The notes under the pieces: generated by a model
The model's database searches: none
The model's input: the letters and a program-made list of their open reading frames with translations, nothing else
Told to the model about the DNA's origin: nothing
Shown here: in pieces, positions 54,570 through 64,000 of the stretch
Position numbering within the stretch: position 1 is the first letter of the stretch
Layout: each line of letters opens with the position of its first letter
NCBI GenBank assembly: GCA_039881045.1
Contig: JAYWVB010000081.1
Span: 1-64,000 of the forward strand
Source: Chaetomium olivaceum
Taxonomy: Eukaryota > Ascomycota > Sordariomycetes > Sordariales > Chaetomiaceae
Direction of reading: 5' to 3'
DNA: 64,000 bases
Translations under genes and position numbers: made by a program

Positions 54570-55304
54570 ATGGCCGGCCTCAGCCCCCAGATGTAAGGCG
54601 CACGCGGGCTCAGTCGGAGAAGACAAGTAGACAGCGACGGCATGGCTAACGCAGACGTCGCGCAGAACGAACCTGATCATCATCCTGGGGATGATGCAGG
54701 TCGCGAAAAGGATTCCATTCGAGGACCCGAACGTGCTCAACATCTGCCGCGGCATCTACATCGCTAGCAACTTGATCATTCTGGCGATCAACATCTACAT
54801 CAAGATCACCATCGACAAGAAGAAGGGTACGTTTACGATTCATGTTGGAACTGTCCACAACCATTATGCTTGTGCTGAACCATTGAGGCTAACGATTGCG
54901 TCTCCTTAGACATGACCACGCTCAAGTACGTCGAGCCAGCGCCCATGGGCTCAAGCGAGGAGGGCAAGCTCGTCACCACGACCGTCCACGCCTACGATGT
55001 TGCCCAGCTCAAGACTCTCCTGCGCTCGCAGGGCATGGGTGTTCTTATGATGGGCGTCATGCACATCTACTTCAAGTACACCAACCCTCTGCTCATCCAG
55101 AGCATTATCCCTCTCAAGGGCGCCCTCGAGGCGAACCTGACCAAGATTCACATCTGGGGCAAACCGGCTTCTGGTGATCTCAAGCGGCCATTTAAGCAGG
55201 CTGCCGGCTTGATGAGCGGTCTCCAGAGCGGTCCCGCACAGGCGGACAAGAAGACAGTTGAGGCGGCCGAGCGGGCTGGCCGTGGCGGCGCCAAAGAGGA
55301 GTAA
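54570..55304 (+). CDS. SND3: SRP-independent targeting protein 3 (SND3/PHO88 family)
   Basis: An ER membrane protein of 192 residues from exons 54570-54592, 54666-54826 and 54910-55304 (introns of 73 and 83 nt). The short first exon (MAGLSPQ) joins TNLIIILGMMQVAKRIPFED, and the rest follows the Pho88 family: NICRGIYIASNLIILAINIY, LVTTTVHAYDVAQLKTLLRS, VLMMGVMHIYFKYTNPLLIQ, LKGALEANLTKIHIWGK and a charged Lys/Glu-rich tail ending KEE. The yeast homologue acts in the SND route, delivering membrane proteins to the ER, and was first linked to phosphate transport. Length is as expected. Intact. Confidence 0.95.
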
Positions 55305-55826
55305 TCAAGGCGAGACTGGCAGCAATTGGTCTCGTCGACAGCCAGCAGCAGTTCTGTACAATATAACGCATGATTATGGGCATGATGATAGCGGTAATAA
55401 TATATAGAGGTGTGATGGGACGATCGAGGTCATCCACAGAGAAACTAATTGAAACACCCTTGGCTCACCATCATCCGGGACCGAAGTAAGCCTCGTCCTG
55501 ACGCGTTTTTGATGTACGTTACATACAGAGTACCTCAAATCCCAAGAGTTGTCCTGTGGGGGACGTTTGTTGCTGTCAATCTTGAAGTTCTCCGACATCA
55601 TTGCCTGCCGGGTTTGCGGAGCGGGATCAACCCCTGCACCATTCTGTTCAGAACGTTAACTTCCAGGTTTCCAACAAACTCCAAGCATCTTACCCAACCC
55701 TTTCCTCTCGCGCACTCAAACAAGTGAGGTTGCGTCCAGTATCCTGCTCGGCTTTTTTTTTTTTGGGGCGTCGATTACATATCACCTCGCGCATTATCTC
55801 ATCAACCTGGAGATACCCGCCTCGCC
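55305..55826. other. Gene-free interval
   Basis: About 0.5 kb between SND3 and RAD14, with a 12-T run at about 55750. No gene recognised; promoter of RAD14 expected here. Confidence 0.5.
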
Positions 55827-57146
55827 ATGGATCGCCCAGGCACCCCACCGCAACCTCAAAGAACATCAGCCCCAAGACGGCCACCATCCCCGCCAACCCC
55901 CGAAGTCACCCGCCGGATAGTGAGTCGTTTCCTGCTCTCTCTGTTTGTTTATACTGACCATTTGGGTCGTAGGAGGAGTCGAGACTGCGCGCAAAAGCCA
56001 CTCGTGACCAGCACGACAGGGAGCAACGATCCGCTGGCGTCCATCCTGAACCCCGAACAGCCTCCGGCTTTGTCGGGGCAGACGATATTCAACTCACCGG
56101 GCCTGGGGGGAAGAAGCGACCATACACATCCATATCACGGACCGAGGTGCCAGCAACGAATCGCGATGCGCGCACGGTGCCCTCCAAAGATGGCACCGGT
56201 ACAGGGGGCGCTGATCTACCGCCCATGTCGCGCAAGTTTAGCAAATATGTCGATTACAACTTCAGTACCATGACCGACACCAAGGGCGGCTTTTTAAGTA
56301 CGGAGGATGACCCTTGGAATAAGAGCATGTCTACAGGTGTCGCCGCATCTGGCCCGCCGGTCGCTGAGCAGAAACCAGCGCATATGTCGGCGGCTGAGTG
56401 GGAACGGATGCAGCTGCTCAGAAAGCTGCAACGTAACAAGTCGGGGCCTTTTGAGCCTTCGCTGAGCGCCCTCGCCGACGAGAAGACCAGAAAACGGTGC
56501 CGAGAGTGTCGCACTGTAGAAATCGACTTTGTCTGGGAGGAGGTTTTTGGCTGCGCGGTGTGCAACACTTGCAAGGAGAAATACCCGGAGAAATACAGCT
56601 TACTCACGAAGACGGAGTGCAAGGAGGATTATTTGTTGACAGAGCGTAAGTCAATCCAGCGACGGGGGGGCGTGCAACGCACACAATACTAACCGCTTTC
56701 TTGCAGCCGAACTCAAAGACGACGAACTTCTCCCGCACCTATCAAAACCGAACCCACACAAGTCCCACTGGCATGACATGATGCTTTTCCTACGGTACCA
56801 AGTTGAGGATTATGCATTCAAGCAGAAATGGGGCTCAACCGAGGCGTTAGATGCCGAGTTCGAGAAGCGTGAGGCAGATAAGAAGAGGCGCAAAGAGGCG
56901 AAGTTTAAAGAGAAACTCTTGGACCTGAAACGAAAAACCAGGACAGATGCGTTTCGGCGAAACAATGCAAAAGCTGGGGCCAGCGCTGGAGGAGGCGGGA
57001 TAGGAAAGGCAACCAAATTTGGGGATGCTATCGGCGGCGGCGGGAAACATGTACATGAATGGGGGCGAACCGTCGAGAACGAGGATGGGATGACTTTGAA
57101 GACATGCTTGACATGTAACATGGAAGTCGAAGAGCTGGAGCTATGA
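55827..57146 (+). CDS. RAD14: DNA repair protein RAD14 (XPA homologue)
   Basis: A nuclear nucleotide-excision-repair protein of 401 residues that recognises bulky DNA lesions. Exons are 55827-55919, 55973-56645 and 56707-57146, with introns of 53 and 61 nt, both in phase. The zinc finger CX2CX17CX2C is present (Cys207, 210, 228 and 231: CRECRTVEIDFVWEEVFGC..CNTC), followed by the XPA_C region: TKTECKEDYLLTEPELKD, HKSHWHDMMLFLRYQVEDYA and the basic helix READKKRRKEAKFKEKL. A Gly-rich stretch and the conserved HEWGRTV..LKTCLTCNMEVEELE end are present. Intact and near the family's usual length. Confidence 0.95.
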
Positions 57147-58126
57147 ATAGTCCGCGCCGGCCCTTTTGAGGGAGAGAATCCCCCGGTTTGAATCAGCTAC
57201 CTAATCATTTGTGGAGGATGTCGCTGACTGCCGATATGTATGTACACAGAATTCTCGTTATTTCGTATAACCTAAATCTTAGCAATTGGAACTTGAAAGT
57301 TTTTCTCCGGTGCCGCGCCGCCGCCCTTGATACGAATAGGTTGATATATCAAATGATTGATATCAAGCCGAGTTGAAGTAAAGGTAGTAAACCATGGAAG
57401 GGGTTGAAATTTCATGGCAATACACATACAACGTCGATTTTACTGTGGGTGGCGGGATGGTACAAATTGCATGATAAAGGAACCCAACCGCACATCGTTC
57501 CTTGGAAGTATCAAACCCCTTTTGTCTTTATTCCCTTTCGAGGTAACTTGATTTATTCGTTCAGATGACACTCGCCCCTACATCAATTCCATAACATGGT
57601 GAAGGTTACAGAAGAAAGACATGGTGAACTATCTGAACAAGGGGTAAATTCCGATAACGGAAATTTCAGGTCGGGGTGCCCTGCAGCCTCATGAGGAATG
57701 GACAACGAACTGTCATTCGCCAGCCGTGCCAGCAATCTGTGGGCCCAAACAGCTCCAGGCTTGCGGGCCTGCCACTTTTGGCCAGCATCACCAGGCACAG
57801 GCGAGCATTGCCGCCCGGCTGCAGACTGATTTGGCAAACCCAAAAATTTATTCCTACGCGCTCGCATGACCCCTTACAACATCCCGATCCTCGAGTCCAT
57901 CGTCCCACGACATCGGCGCGCAGTGCTTCTCGAGCACACCAGCCGGATTTGCTTCAGTTGCTGCAGAACCATTCGTTCATTCCCCTGAGCGACGACACTC
58001 GGAGCTTCCGCCCAGAGCTCTATCCAGCCCCCCACAACAACACTTCTTGTCGCGCATCGGCCCCTCCATGGCCACAGTGACCAACTTGGAGGCTTGCGAA
58101 GTTTAAACTCGCCCCCGGTGACCGCC
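57147..58126. other. Gene-free interval
   Basis: About 1 kb of 3' UTR of RAD14 and promoter/leader of the striatin gene. Short open frames near 57676 and 57868 precede the striatin ATG but lack features; one could be an upstream ORF. Confidence 0.5.
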
Positions 58127-60819
58127 ATGGGCACGAACGGAGGGAGCGGGCTGGGCGAGACGGGTGGCATGATGGGAAACAACGCCAACCAACCGCCAAC
58201 CACCGAGTACACCCTCCAAGGTCGGTGCAGCGTTCATGGCCAAAGAGAGGGCATTAACAGCTAACCTCGGTACATAGGTGTCATGCGCTTTCTCCAAACA
58301 GAATGGCACCGCCACGAACGCGACCGCAATGCCTGGGAGATCGAGAAGCAGGAGATGAAGAGCAGGATAGCCAGCCTTGAGGGCCAAACACGGAGAGCCG
58401 ACGCGACGCAAAAGGCATTGAAAAAATATGTCACAATCCTCGAAAAGAAGGTCAAGGACCAGTCTGCCCTGTTGAAATCTGATAAGCCGACCGAAACGGA
58501 GCCCAAGCTGGATCGCGCTTCGTTGCTCCAGGAGAAACTACGGCGTAAGTCTTCTTTGGAGCCCCCTCTGGGTGTCGGTTTATGATCGCAAAGACTAATA
58601 CGTGCACGGGGGCAGCGTCGCTAGAGAAACCCAGCGCCCCTTCAATCGAGGGCGGCTCGCTTGAGGCTGGTCTCGCTGACGAAGAGGCCTCGCGCAACGA
58701 GCTGAAGTCTTTCCTCGACCAGTGCCAAGCCGAATTTACGTACCTGATGATCACGCCTGCGAACCCTATAGCCCCGAGAGAATCCCCGCCACTCCCGATA
58801 ATCGAAGATCTACGAGAAGGGGACGCCTTCGGCCAGCCGCTCTTGGACCAATCCTATCAACAGAGCCTACGGCAGCAACAGCAACAACAGCAGCAGCAGC
58901 AGCAGAGCAATGCCCGCGAGTACATCGCGGCGCAGTCGCAGTCGCGCCCGGCCCCGACTCCAAACAACCAGGCGCCCGCGCCTCCAGCGTCCGGAAACTT
59001 CCCGGTCAAGCCGCTCGATGCCCAGTCTGCGCCGATGGTCCGGAACTCGAACAGCGAGCATACTGCCGCGGGGTATAGAAACTCTGCCGAGTGGCCAGCT
59101 CCGGGGTCTGCGCCTCTGAGGTCAGCGGCAGAGCAGGGAACCGAGCTCGTCAACCAACCCCAGCATCTAAGCGAAACGGAAGATAAGGGAGATGGTGCCG
59201 AAAAACGTAGCGTGGATGAGACAGACAGCTGGGATTTTAATGACGCCAACTTCCCAGACACCGCTGCGCCTAATCAGCACCAGCAGGCCTCTACCACCCG
59301 CCCGGATACCGATGTGTTTCCAACGGCGGAGAACATTCCGCGATCACCGAATCGTGCGCCACTCGCACACCGGAGGAAGAGCTCGAGCTCAATGGCCCGT
59401 AGGCGGAGCACAGACCACGAACTCTCGCTCCACGCGCTGGGTCCCAAGGCTGAAAGCTCCAACTTCAAGCTCAAATTTGGTCTGCGCGGTCATCTCGACA
59501 CGGTCCGGACCGTGATCTTCTCCGGAGGTGGTAGCCCCGGCGAACCCGAGATCTGCACTGCCGGGGACGACGGGACGATCAAACGGTTCCATATCCCGGA
59601 CCGGCACCCTGGGCACATGGGCGCCAGTGGCTCCGATCTTGATGTTGTTGCTGACTTCACACATCGTGGTCATGCCGGAGCAGTGCTCTCACTAACATCT
59701 TGGTCACCATCGCCGAATTTTTCAACAGGCGGTCGCGCGCAGGGCGACGGTTGGATCTTCTCCGGCGGGCAAGATGCAACGATCCGAATCTGGGAGCGTG
59801 GGAGGGTAGATCCCAAGGCGACGTTGGACGGCCACACCGACGCTGTCTGGGGTCTCTGCGTTCTCCCGGCGAACCTAGGGGCCATCTTCGGCCAGTCGAA
59901 CGCATACGGGACACCAGACCGCATCTTGCTCGTGTCCGGGGCGGCGGATGGCTGCGTAAAGGTGTGGGCTGTCAGCTCGCCCCCACAACTTACCTCGCCG
60001 CAGCCCACCGGCGGACGCCGCGCGCAAGGCGGTCGTGTCAGGGGCAACTCAATGAGCTCCGGTTCGGCGTTTCCGAACTCGCCGCAACCCACCACAGCCT
60101 CGAACTCACCGTGCCATCATACGCTGATCCACACCATCTCGCGCCAGAACTCAAAGGCAAGTCCGACGTGCATCACGCCGCTGAGCCTAAACGGCGAAAC
60201 TTTTGTGGTCAGCTACTCGGATGCCGCCATCATCGTGTATGACACACGCTCCGGCGAGGAAATTGGCACCATGGCAAGCCTAGAAACATACGACGGCACA
60301 GCGTCGACCAGCGTGAACGCAGTCGTTGCGACGACCGCTGGGCTAGACCATCAGCCCCATCAAGGCCTGAGTGAGGAGGACACGGCCGGCGGCGGGCCTA
60401 CTGGCGGCGGTCGAGCCATGGCTGGATCTGGGGTCGAAGGTGTCATCATCTCGGGCCACGAGGACTGTTACGTGCGGTTCTTTGATGCCAACAGCGGTAA
60501 GTTGTCCCGGCGATATCCCGGTCCGGCTCGCATCGAGACTAAGCTAACCACCCGAGTAGGCCAATGCACGTATAACATGGTCGCTCACCCAGCCTCTATC
60601 TCCAGCCTCTCGCTGAGCCCCGACGGTCGGGAGCTAGTCAGCGCGGGTCACGATGCTTCCCTACGGTTCTGGTCGTTGGAGAAGCGGTCTTGTACCCAGG
60701 AAATCACCAACCATCGCGTCATGCGCGGCGAGGGTGTCTGCACCGTTGTGTGGAGTCAGGATGGCAGGTGGGTTGTGAGCGGCGGTGGCGACGGAGTGGT
60801 CAAGGTCTTTGCGCGATAG
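58127..60819 (+). CDS. pro11: Striatin-family STRIPAK scaffold protein (PRO11/Far8 type)
   Basis: Exons 58127-58220, 58278-58544, 58616-60496 and 60560-60819 encode a protein of 833 residues. The N-terminal striatin domain [20 protein letters not shown] continues into a coiled coil (about residues 50-105). A polyglutamine run of 11 Gln and a disordered region follow, then C-terminal WD40 repeats (GHLDTVRTVIFSG, GHAGAVLSLTSW, DGHTDAVWGLCVL, SGHEDCYVRFFDA, LSPDGRELVSAGHD). The last intron (60497-60559, 63 nt, gtaagt..gtag) contains no stop and is a multiple of three; removing it joins FFDANSG directly to QCTYNMVAHP, matching the family. The protein links kinases and phosphatase PP2A in STRIPAK; in Sordaria the homologue is needed for fruiting-body development. 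Functional equivalence is inferred. Confidence 0.93.
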
Positions 60820-62547
60820 TATCCACAATCACGCCGCTACGAAGAGGACGAGCCGGTTACCGTGCTAGTTTCGCGCATGTCACGCGCTAGGGAGAATCGC
60901 TTACGGGACAGCGACTGGGACGCGGCCGTGTCACGCGTTCGCTTGGTGAGGACGAATCAAGGAGTTGGGGGCTGATACCGCTGGGGAGTTTTTGGTCTTG
61001 CACGAGAGCACAGCGCGGCTGCGCTCAAGGATGATCAATGTGGGGATGCCGTCTGCCGCCCTGGCCGTCCCCCACATGAGGGTTTTCGGGAGATGGGCCC
61101 GGCGAAAGGACGAGCAAGGGTGCCCTGAATGAAACGATCGACAGGACTTCAGTGTAACGGAATGTACGATTGGCAGAGTATTGTGTATAAACCTAGAAGC
61201 TGGCCATCCTAGGTTATGTCCGGTGTTAGCTTCGGTTTGTGTATCAAAGCGGAGGACACATACTAATTCGTGTTTAGTTTCTATGTCAATGAAGACTTGG
61301 TACCCAGCCCTGAATCTGACATTTTTCGAGACGGCTAAGCCCGCGTGGTGTGTTTTATCGCTAGGTGCACGGCAGAAAATATCTTTTGTGAATGCAAACC
61401 GTACCTATCTCGTTACATAGTCAACTTGAAGGTGTCGCAAATACCAGTGCTGGTGTCGGCTTGCTGATAACGCTGATCGAGGCCCTCGACAATCCCTCGT
61501 AGGTCACCCGACTTGATCGGTTCGACGTCCCGGCCCCTCCTCCCCAACAATATTAGAGCAACACGACGGGAACGGACCCAGAACAATGGCCATGATTTCG
61601 CTCATTGTGGAAATAGCAGCGCTTATCCCTTCATCTCGACCGAACAAGGCGAAGGCAATTCCACCTACGACATGGTCAGTATCGAGGTTTTGGAGCGGGA
61701 GAGGGGTTGCAAATGCCGCAAAGCGCGTCTTGGCTCTTTATGCAAGACACGGCCAGGCCACCAACCGTTGGACACGGCATGACCAGTGCCGCTGGGAGCC
61801 AGGAAATGGAGATATTGACCGTGGTATTCCCTCCACGGCAGCTATGATCAGCAACCCGGGTAGATGTCGCTCCATGCGATAGGCTGATGCTGGTCAGATG
61901 GGTGGGACTTGGCTAAAACTGCCGAAGCCGTGTTACGGGAGTTGCAAACTTGCAATAACCATAGCGGCGTCTAATTTGTTTCCCATCATCGCACGGAGCA
62001 CCTCATCTCTATAACCCACGCTGTGATGTCGATACGACAATCTGGTTGCTCACGTCATGCGGCACTCTATGCACTGAATCTGGGGGTAACGCTGGGTCCC
62101 GTTGCCGTAAGCGGCAACTAGGGAGCGGGCTCGCAGCAGACACTGCAACCTTTTGCCGACGCGGATACAACCTCGGGCGATCTCACATGGCCTGGATCTC
62201 GCTCCCATCGCACTCGTTGTCTCGCCGGCTAGTTAACGGTACCTGGGGGGTTACCGCTTCGGGGTTTGAGGGCCTTGAGAACTGGACATACCCGCTTGTC
62301 GGCTTGGTTTACCGGTCCAAGGTTCGAGACATGGCCCGCCTTTTGTGCTCTCAAGATTGACTATCGCCATCTCAATAAATATTGCCCAGCAAGCGGAGAC
62401 ACGGCAAGAGGGTAGATAAGCCAGTCCTTGTCCAACAACGGTCCCTTGCCTACCAGGACGACCAGAGACGCCCTCCTCCTGTTTCTGCCGCACCGGTTCC
62501 CTTCAAACCTTCCGCCGTTTACCCCAGCTTGAATCAACACCGCCAGG
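60820..62547. other. Long gene-free interval
   Basis: About 1.7 kb without a supported gene. Frames at 61181 and 61513-61882 and others lack motifs. The right end is the promoter of the aspartic protease. Confidence 0.5.
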
Positions 62548-63891
62548 ATGGTGACCGTCACGAACCTTGTCCTGACCAGCGTCCTCGCCGGATTAGGCCT
62601 TGGCTCGGCTCTACCCCCGAGAATCGGCACTACCAATATCGGCCATGGGAGCGGCAGAGCCACTCTCAACCAAGTTCGCCGCCCGAACTACCGTTTCAAC
62701 GGCGCCCGACAAGTGTACAAGACGTACCTAAAGTACGGCGTCCCAGCGCCGGAAGAGCTCATCCAGGCCGTAGCCCACACAGATGCGCTTAACTTGGCCG
62801 CGGTGAAGCGCGATACTGGCAGCGCCGCAGCAACGCCAATCGACGCGAGGTTTGACATCGCATACGTAACCCCCGTCACCATTGGTACCCCTCCCCAAAC
62901 GCTCCAGCTCGACCTCGATACCGGCTCGTCCGACCTTTGGGTCTTTTCCAGCCACACGCCAGCGTCCCAGGTCCGTGGTCAGCGAATATATGCGCCGGAC
63001 AAGTCCACGACGTCCAAGCTGCTTGACGGGCACACGTGGAGCATCACCTATGGAGACGGGTCCGGGTCCCGCGGCAACGTTTACACCGACAACTTCACCA
63101 TTGGTGGCGTCACTGTGGAATCTCAGGCGGTTGAGACTGCCGAGGAAGTGTCGTCGAGCTTCACCACCGAGGACGCCATTGACGGGCTCGTGGGACTTGG
63201 ATTCAGTACCCTAAACACAGTCAGTCCCGAGGGCCAGCTAACCTTCTTCGACAACGCCAAGTCGAAGCTAGATAGCCCGGTGTTTACGGCTGACCTGAAA
63301 TACATGAAACGTAAGTGATAGTGCACCAACCGATTTAATTCAACGGGTGATGTCCGGTGCTAACGTGCTCTCCCTCACGCAGCTGGCACGTACGACTTTG
63401 GATTTATCGACGAGACCAAGTACACGGGCGAGATCACCTACGTGCCTGTCGAGACAGATCCCGGCTACTGGACCTTCACATCCTCTGGTTATGGCGTGGG
63501 GTCGGGCACCTTCAGCTCGTCCCCCATCACGGGCATCGCTGACACGGGTACCTCCCTCGTATACCTGCCGACGACCATTGTCACGGCCTACTACCGCCAG
63601 GTGCAGGGGGCGACCAACAGCCGGAGCTACGGCGGGTACGTGTTCCCTTGCAACTCGACGCTACCACCCTTCGTCTTCGGCGTCGGCGAAGCCAAGTTCA
63701 CCATCCCTCCGTCGTACATAAGCTATGCAGCCGTGACCGACGGCTCGCCCACATGCTTCGGCGGGCTTCAGAGCAGTAGTGGGATCGGTATCAACATCTG
63801 GGGGGATGTGGCTCTCAAGGCCGCATTTGTCGTGTTCAACGGCGAGGAGCCGCCAACCATTGGGTGGGCGAAGAAACCGTTGGAAGAATAA
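62548..63891 (+). CDS. Secreted pepsin-type aspartic protease (A1 family)
   Basis: A protein of 423 residues from exons 62548-63310 and 63383-63891 (72-nt intron, phase 1; junction YMKP|GTYDFGFID). A signal peptide (VLTSVLAGLGLGSA) and a propeptide of about 75 residues ending near the KR at 87-88 precede the mature domain. Both catalytic aspartates are clear: Asp124 in DLDTGSSDLWVF and Asp308 in GIADTGTSLVYLP. The flap TYGDGSGSRGNVY and the C-terminal CFGGLQSSSGIGINIWGDVAL are typical of endothiapepsin/aspergillopepsin I-like enzymes. It should be an extracellular acid protease. Ends at 63891; the remaining 109 bp are 3' sequence. Confidence 0.95.
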
Positions 63892-64000
63892 CGTGCCCAA
63901 TGGTGACGAACGCAGCGCTTGTAGGGTGAGGGTGCGGCATCTCTCAATGGCGTGATAAGTGGAGGGAAGAGCGTATGTGGTGCTCCCCTCTGGAGTTCAA

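Noticed and set aside
1..64000. tRNA, rRNA and CRISPR genes
   Set aside because: GTTCGA-type words were checked (for example near 19703, 49211, 62323), but no cloverleaf could be built around them; no rRNA core or spaced palindromic repeats were seen.

Overview
This window is nuclear DNA of a filamentous ascomycete. The genes carry short introns (49-125 nt) with GT..AG ends, the intergenic spaces are long, and the proteins are typical of Pezizomycotina: a HET-domain protein, a Clr5-domain protein, a Zn2Cys6 regulator, secreted biomass-degrading enzymes, the striatin/PRO11 STRIPAK scaffold and a Tad1-like LINE. The lytic polysaccharide monooxygenase (AA9) and CDH-type genes suggest a Sordariomycete, possibly Sordariales. 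That placement is inference. No rRNA, tRNA, CRISPR or bacterial operon was seen.

Layout. 0-6.3 kb: a 2-oxoglutarate dioxygenase cut by the left edge and a divergent cytochrome P450, which look like the border of a small metabolic cluster, then a GPI-anchored secreted protein and an unknown protein with a myristoylation-type N-terminus. 7.4-9.1 kb: a two-zinc-knuckle protein followed by a decayed coding remnant. 9-14 kb: gene-poor, with a degenerate minus-strand coding element whose four nonsense codons are all TAG, as expected from RIP. 14.9-25 kb: a CE1 acetylxylan esterase, a frameshifted single-pass membrane protein, a telomere-like degenerate tract, a small secreted protein and a 5'-truncated LINE. 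25.3-33 kb: a fructosamine-kinase-like gene, a Zn2Cys6 transcription factor, Mediator subunit 18 and guanine deaminase. 34-43 kb: a HET protein, a small membrane protein and a Clr5 protein. 43.4-44.1 kb: a second short LINE insertion with a 14-bp target-site duplication. 45.5-52.2 kb: two AA9 monooxygenases and a CDH-type flavodehydrogenase without its cytochrome domain, all on the minus strand. 54.5-64 kb: a housekeeping block (SND3/PHO88, RAD14/XPA, striatin) and a pepsin-type aspartic protease.

Together: AA9, AA9 and CDH-type dehydrogenase form a plausible oxidative cellulose-attack cluster, supported by the CE1 esterase further away. SND3, RAD14 and striatin are unrelated core functions. 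Five otherwise convincing genes carry six one-base frame breaks, five of them in or next to single-base runs, which points to consensus-sequence errors more than to real gene loss. The transposon-like relics show signs consistent with RIP.
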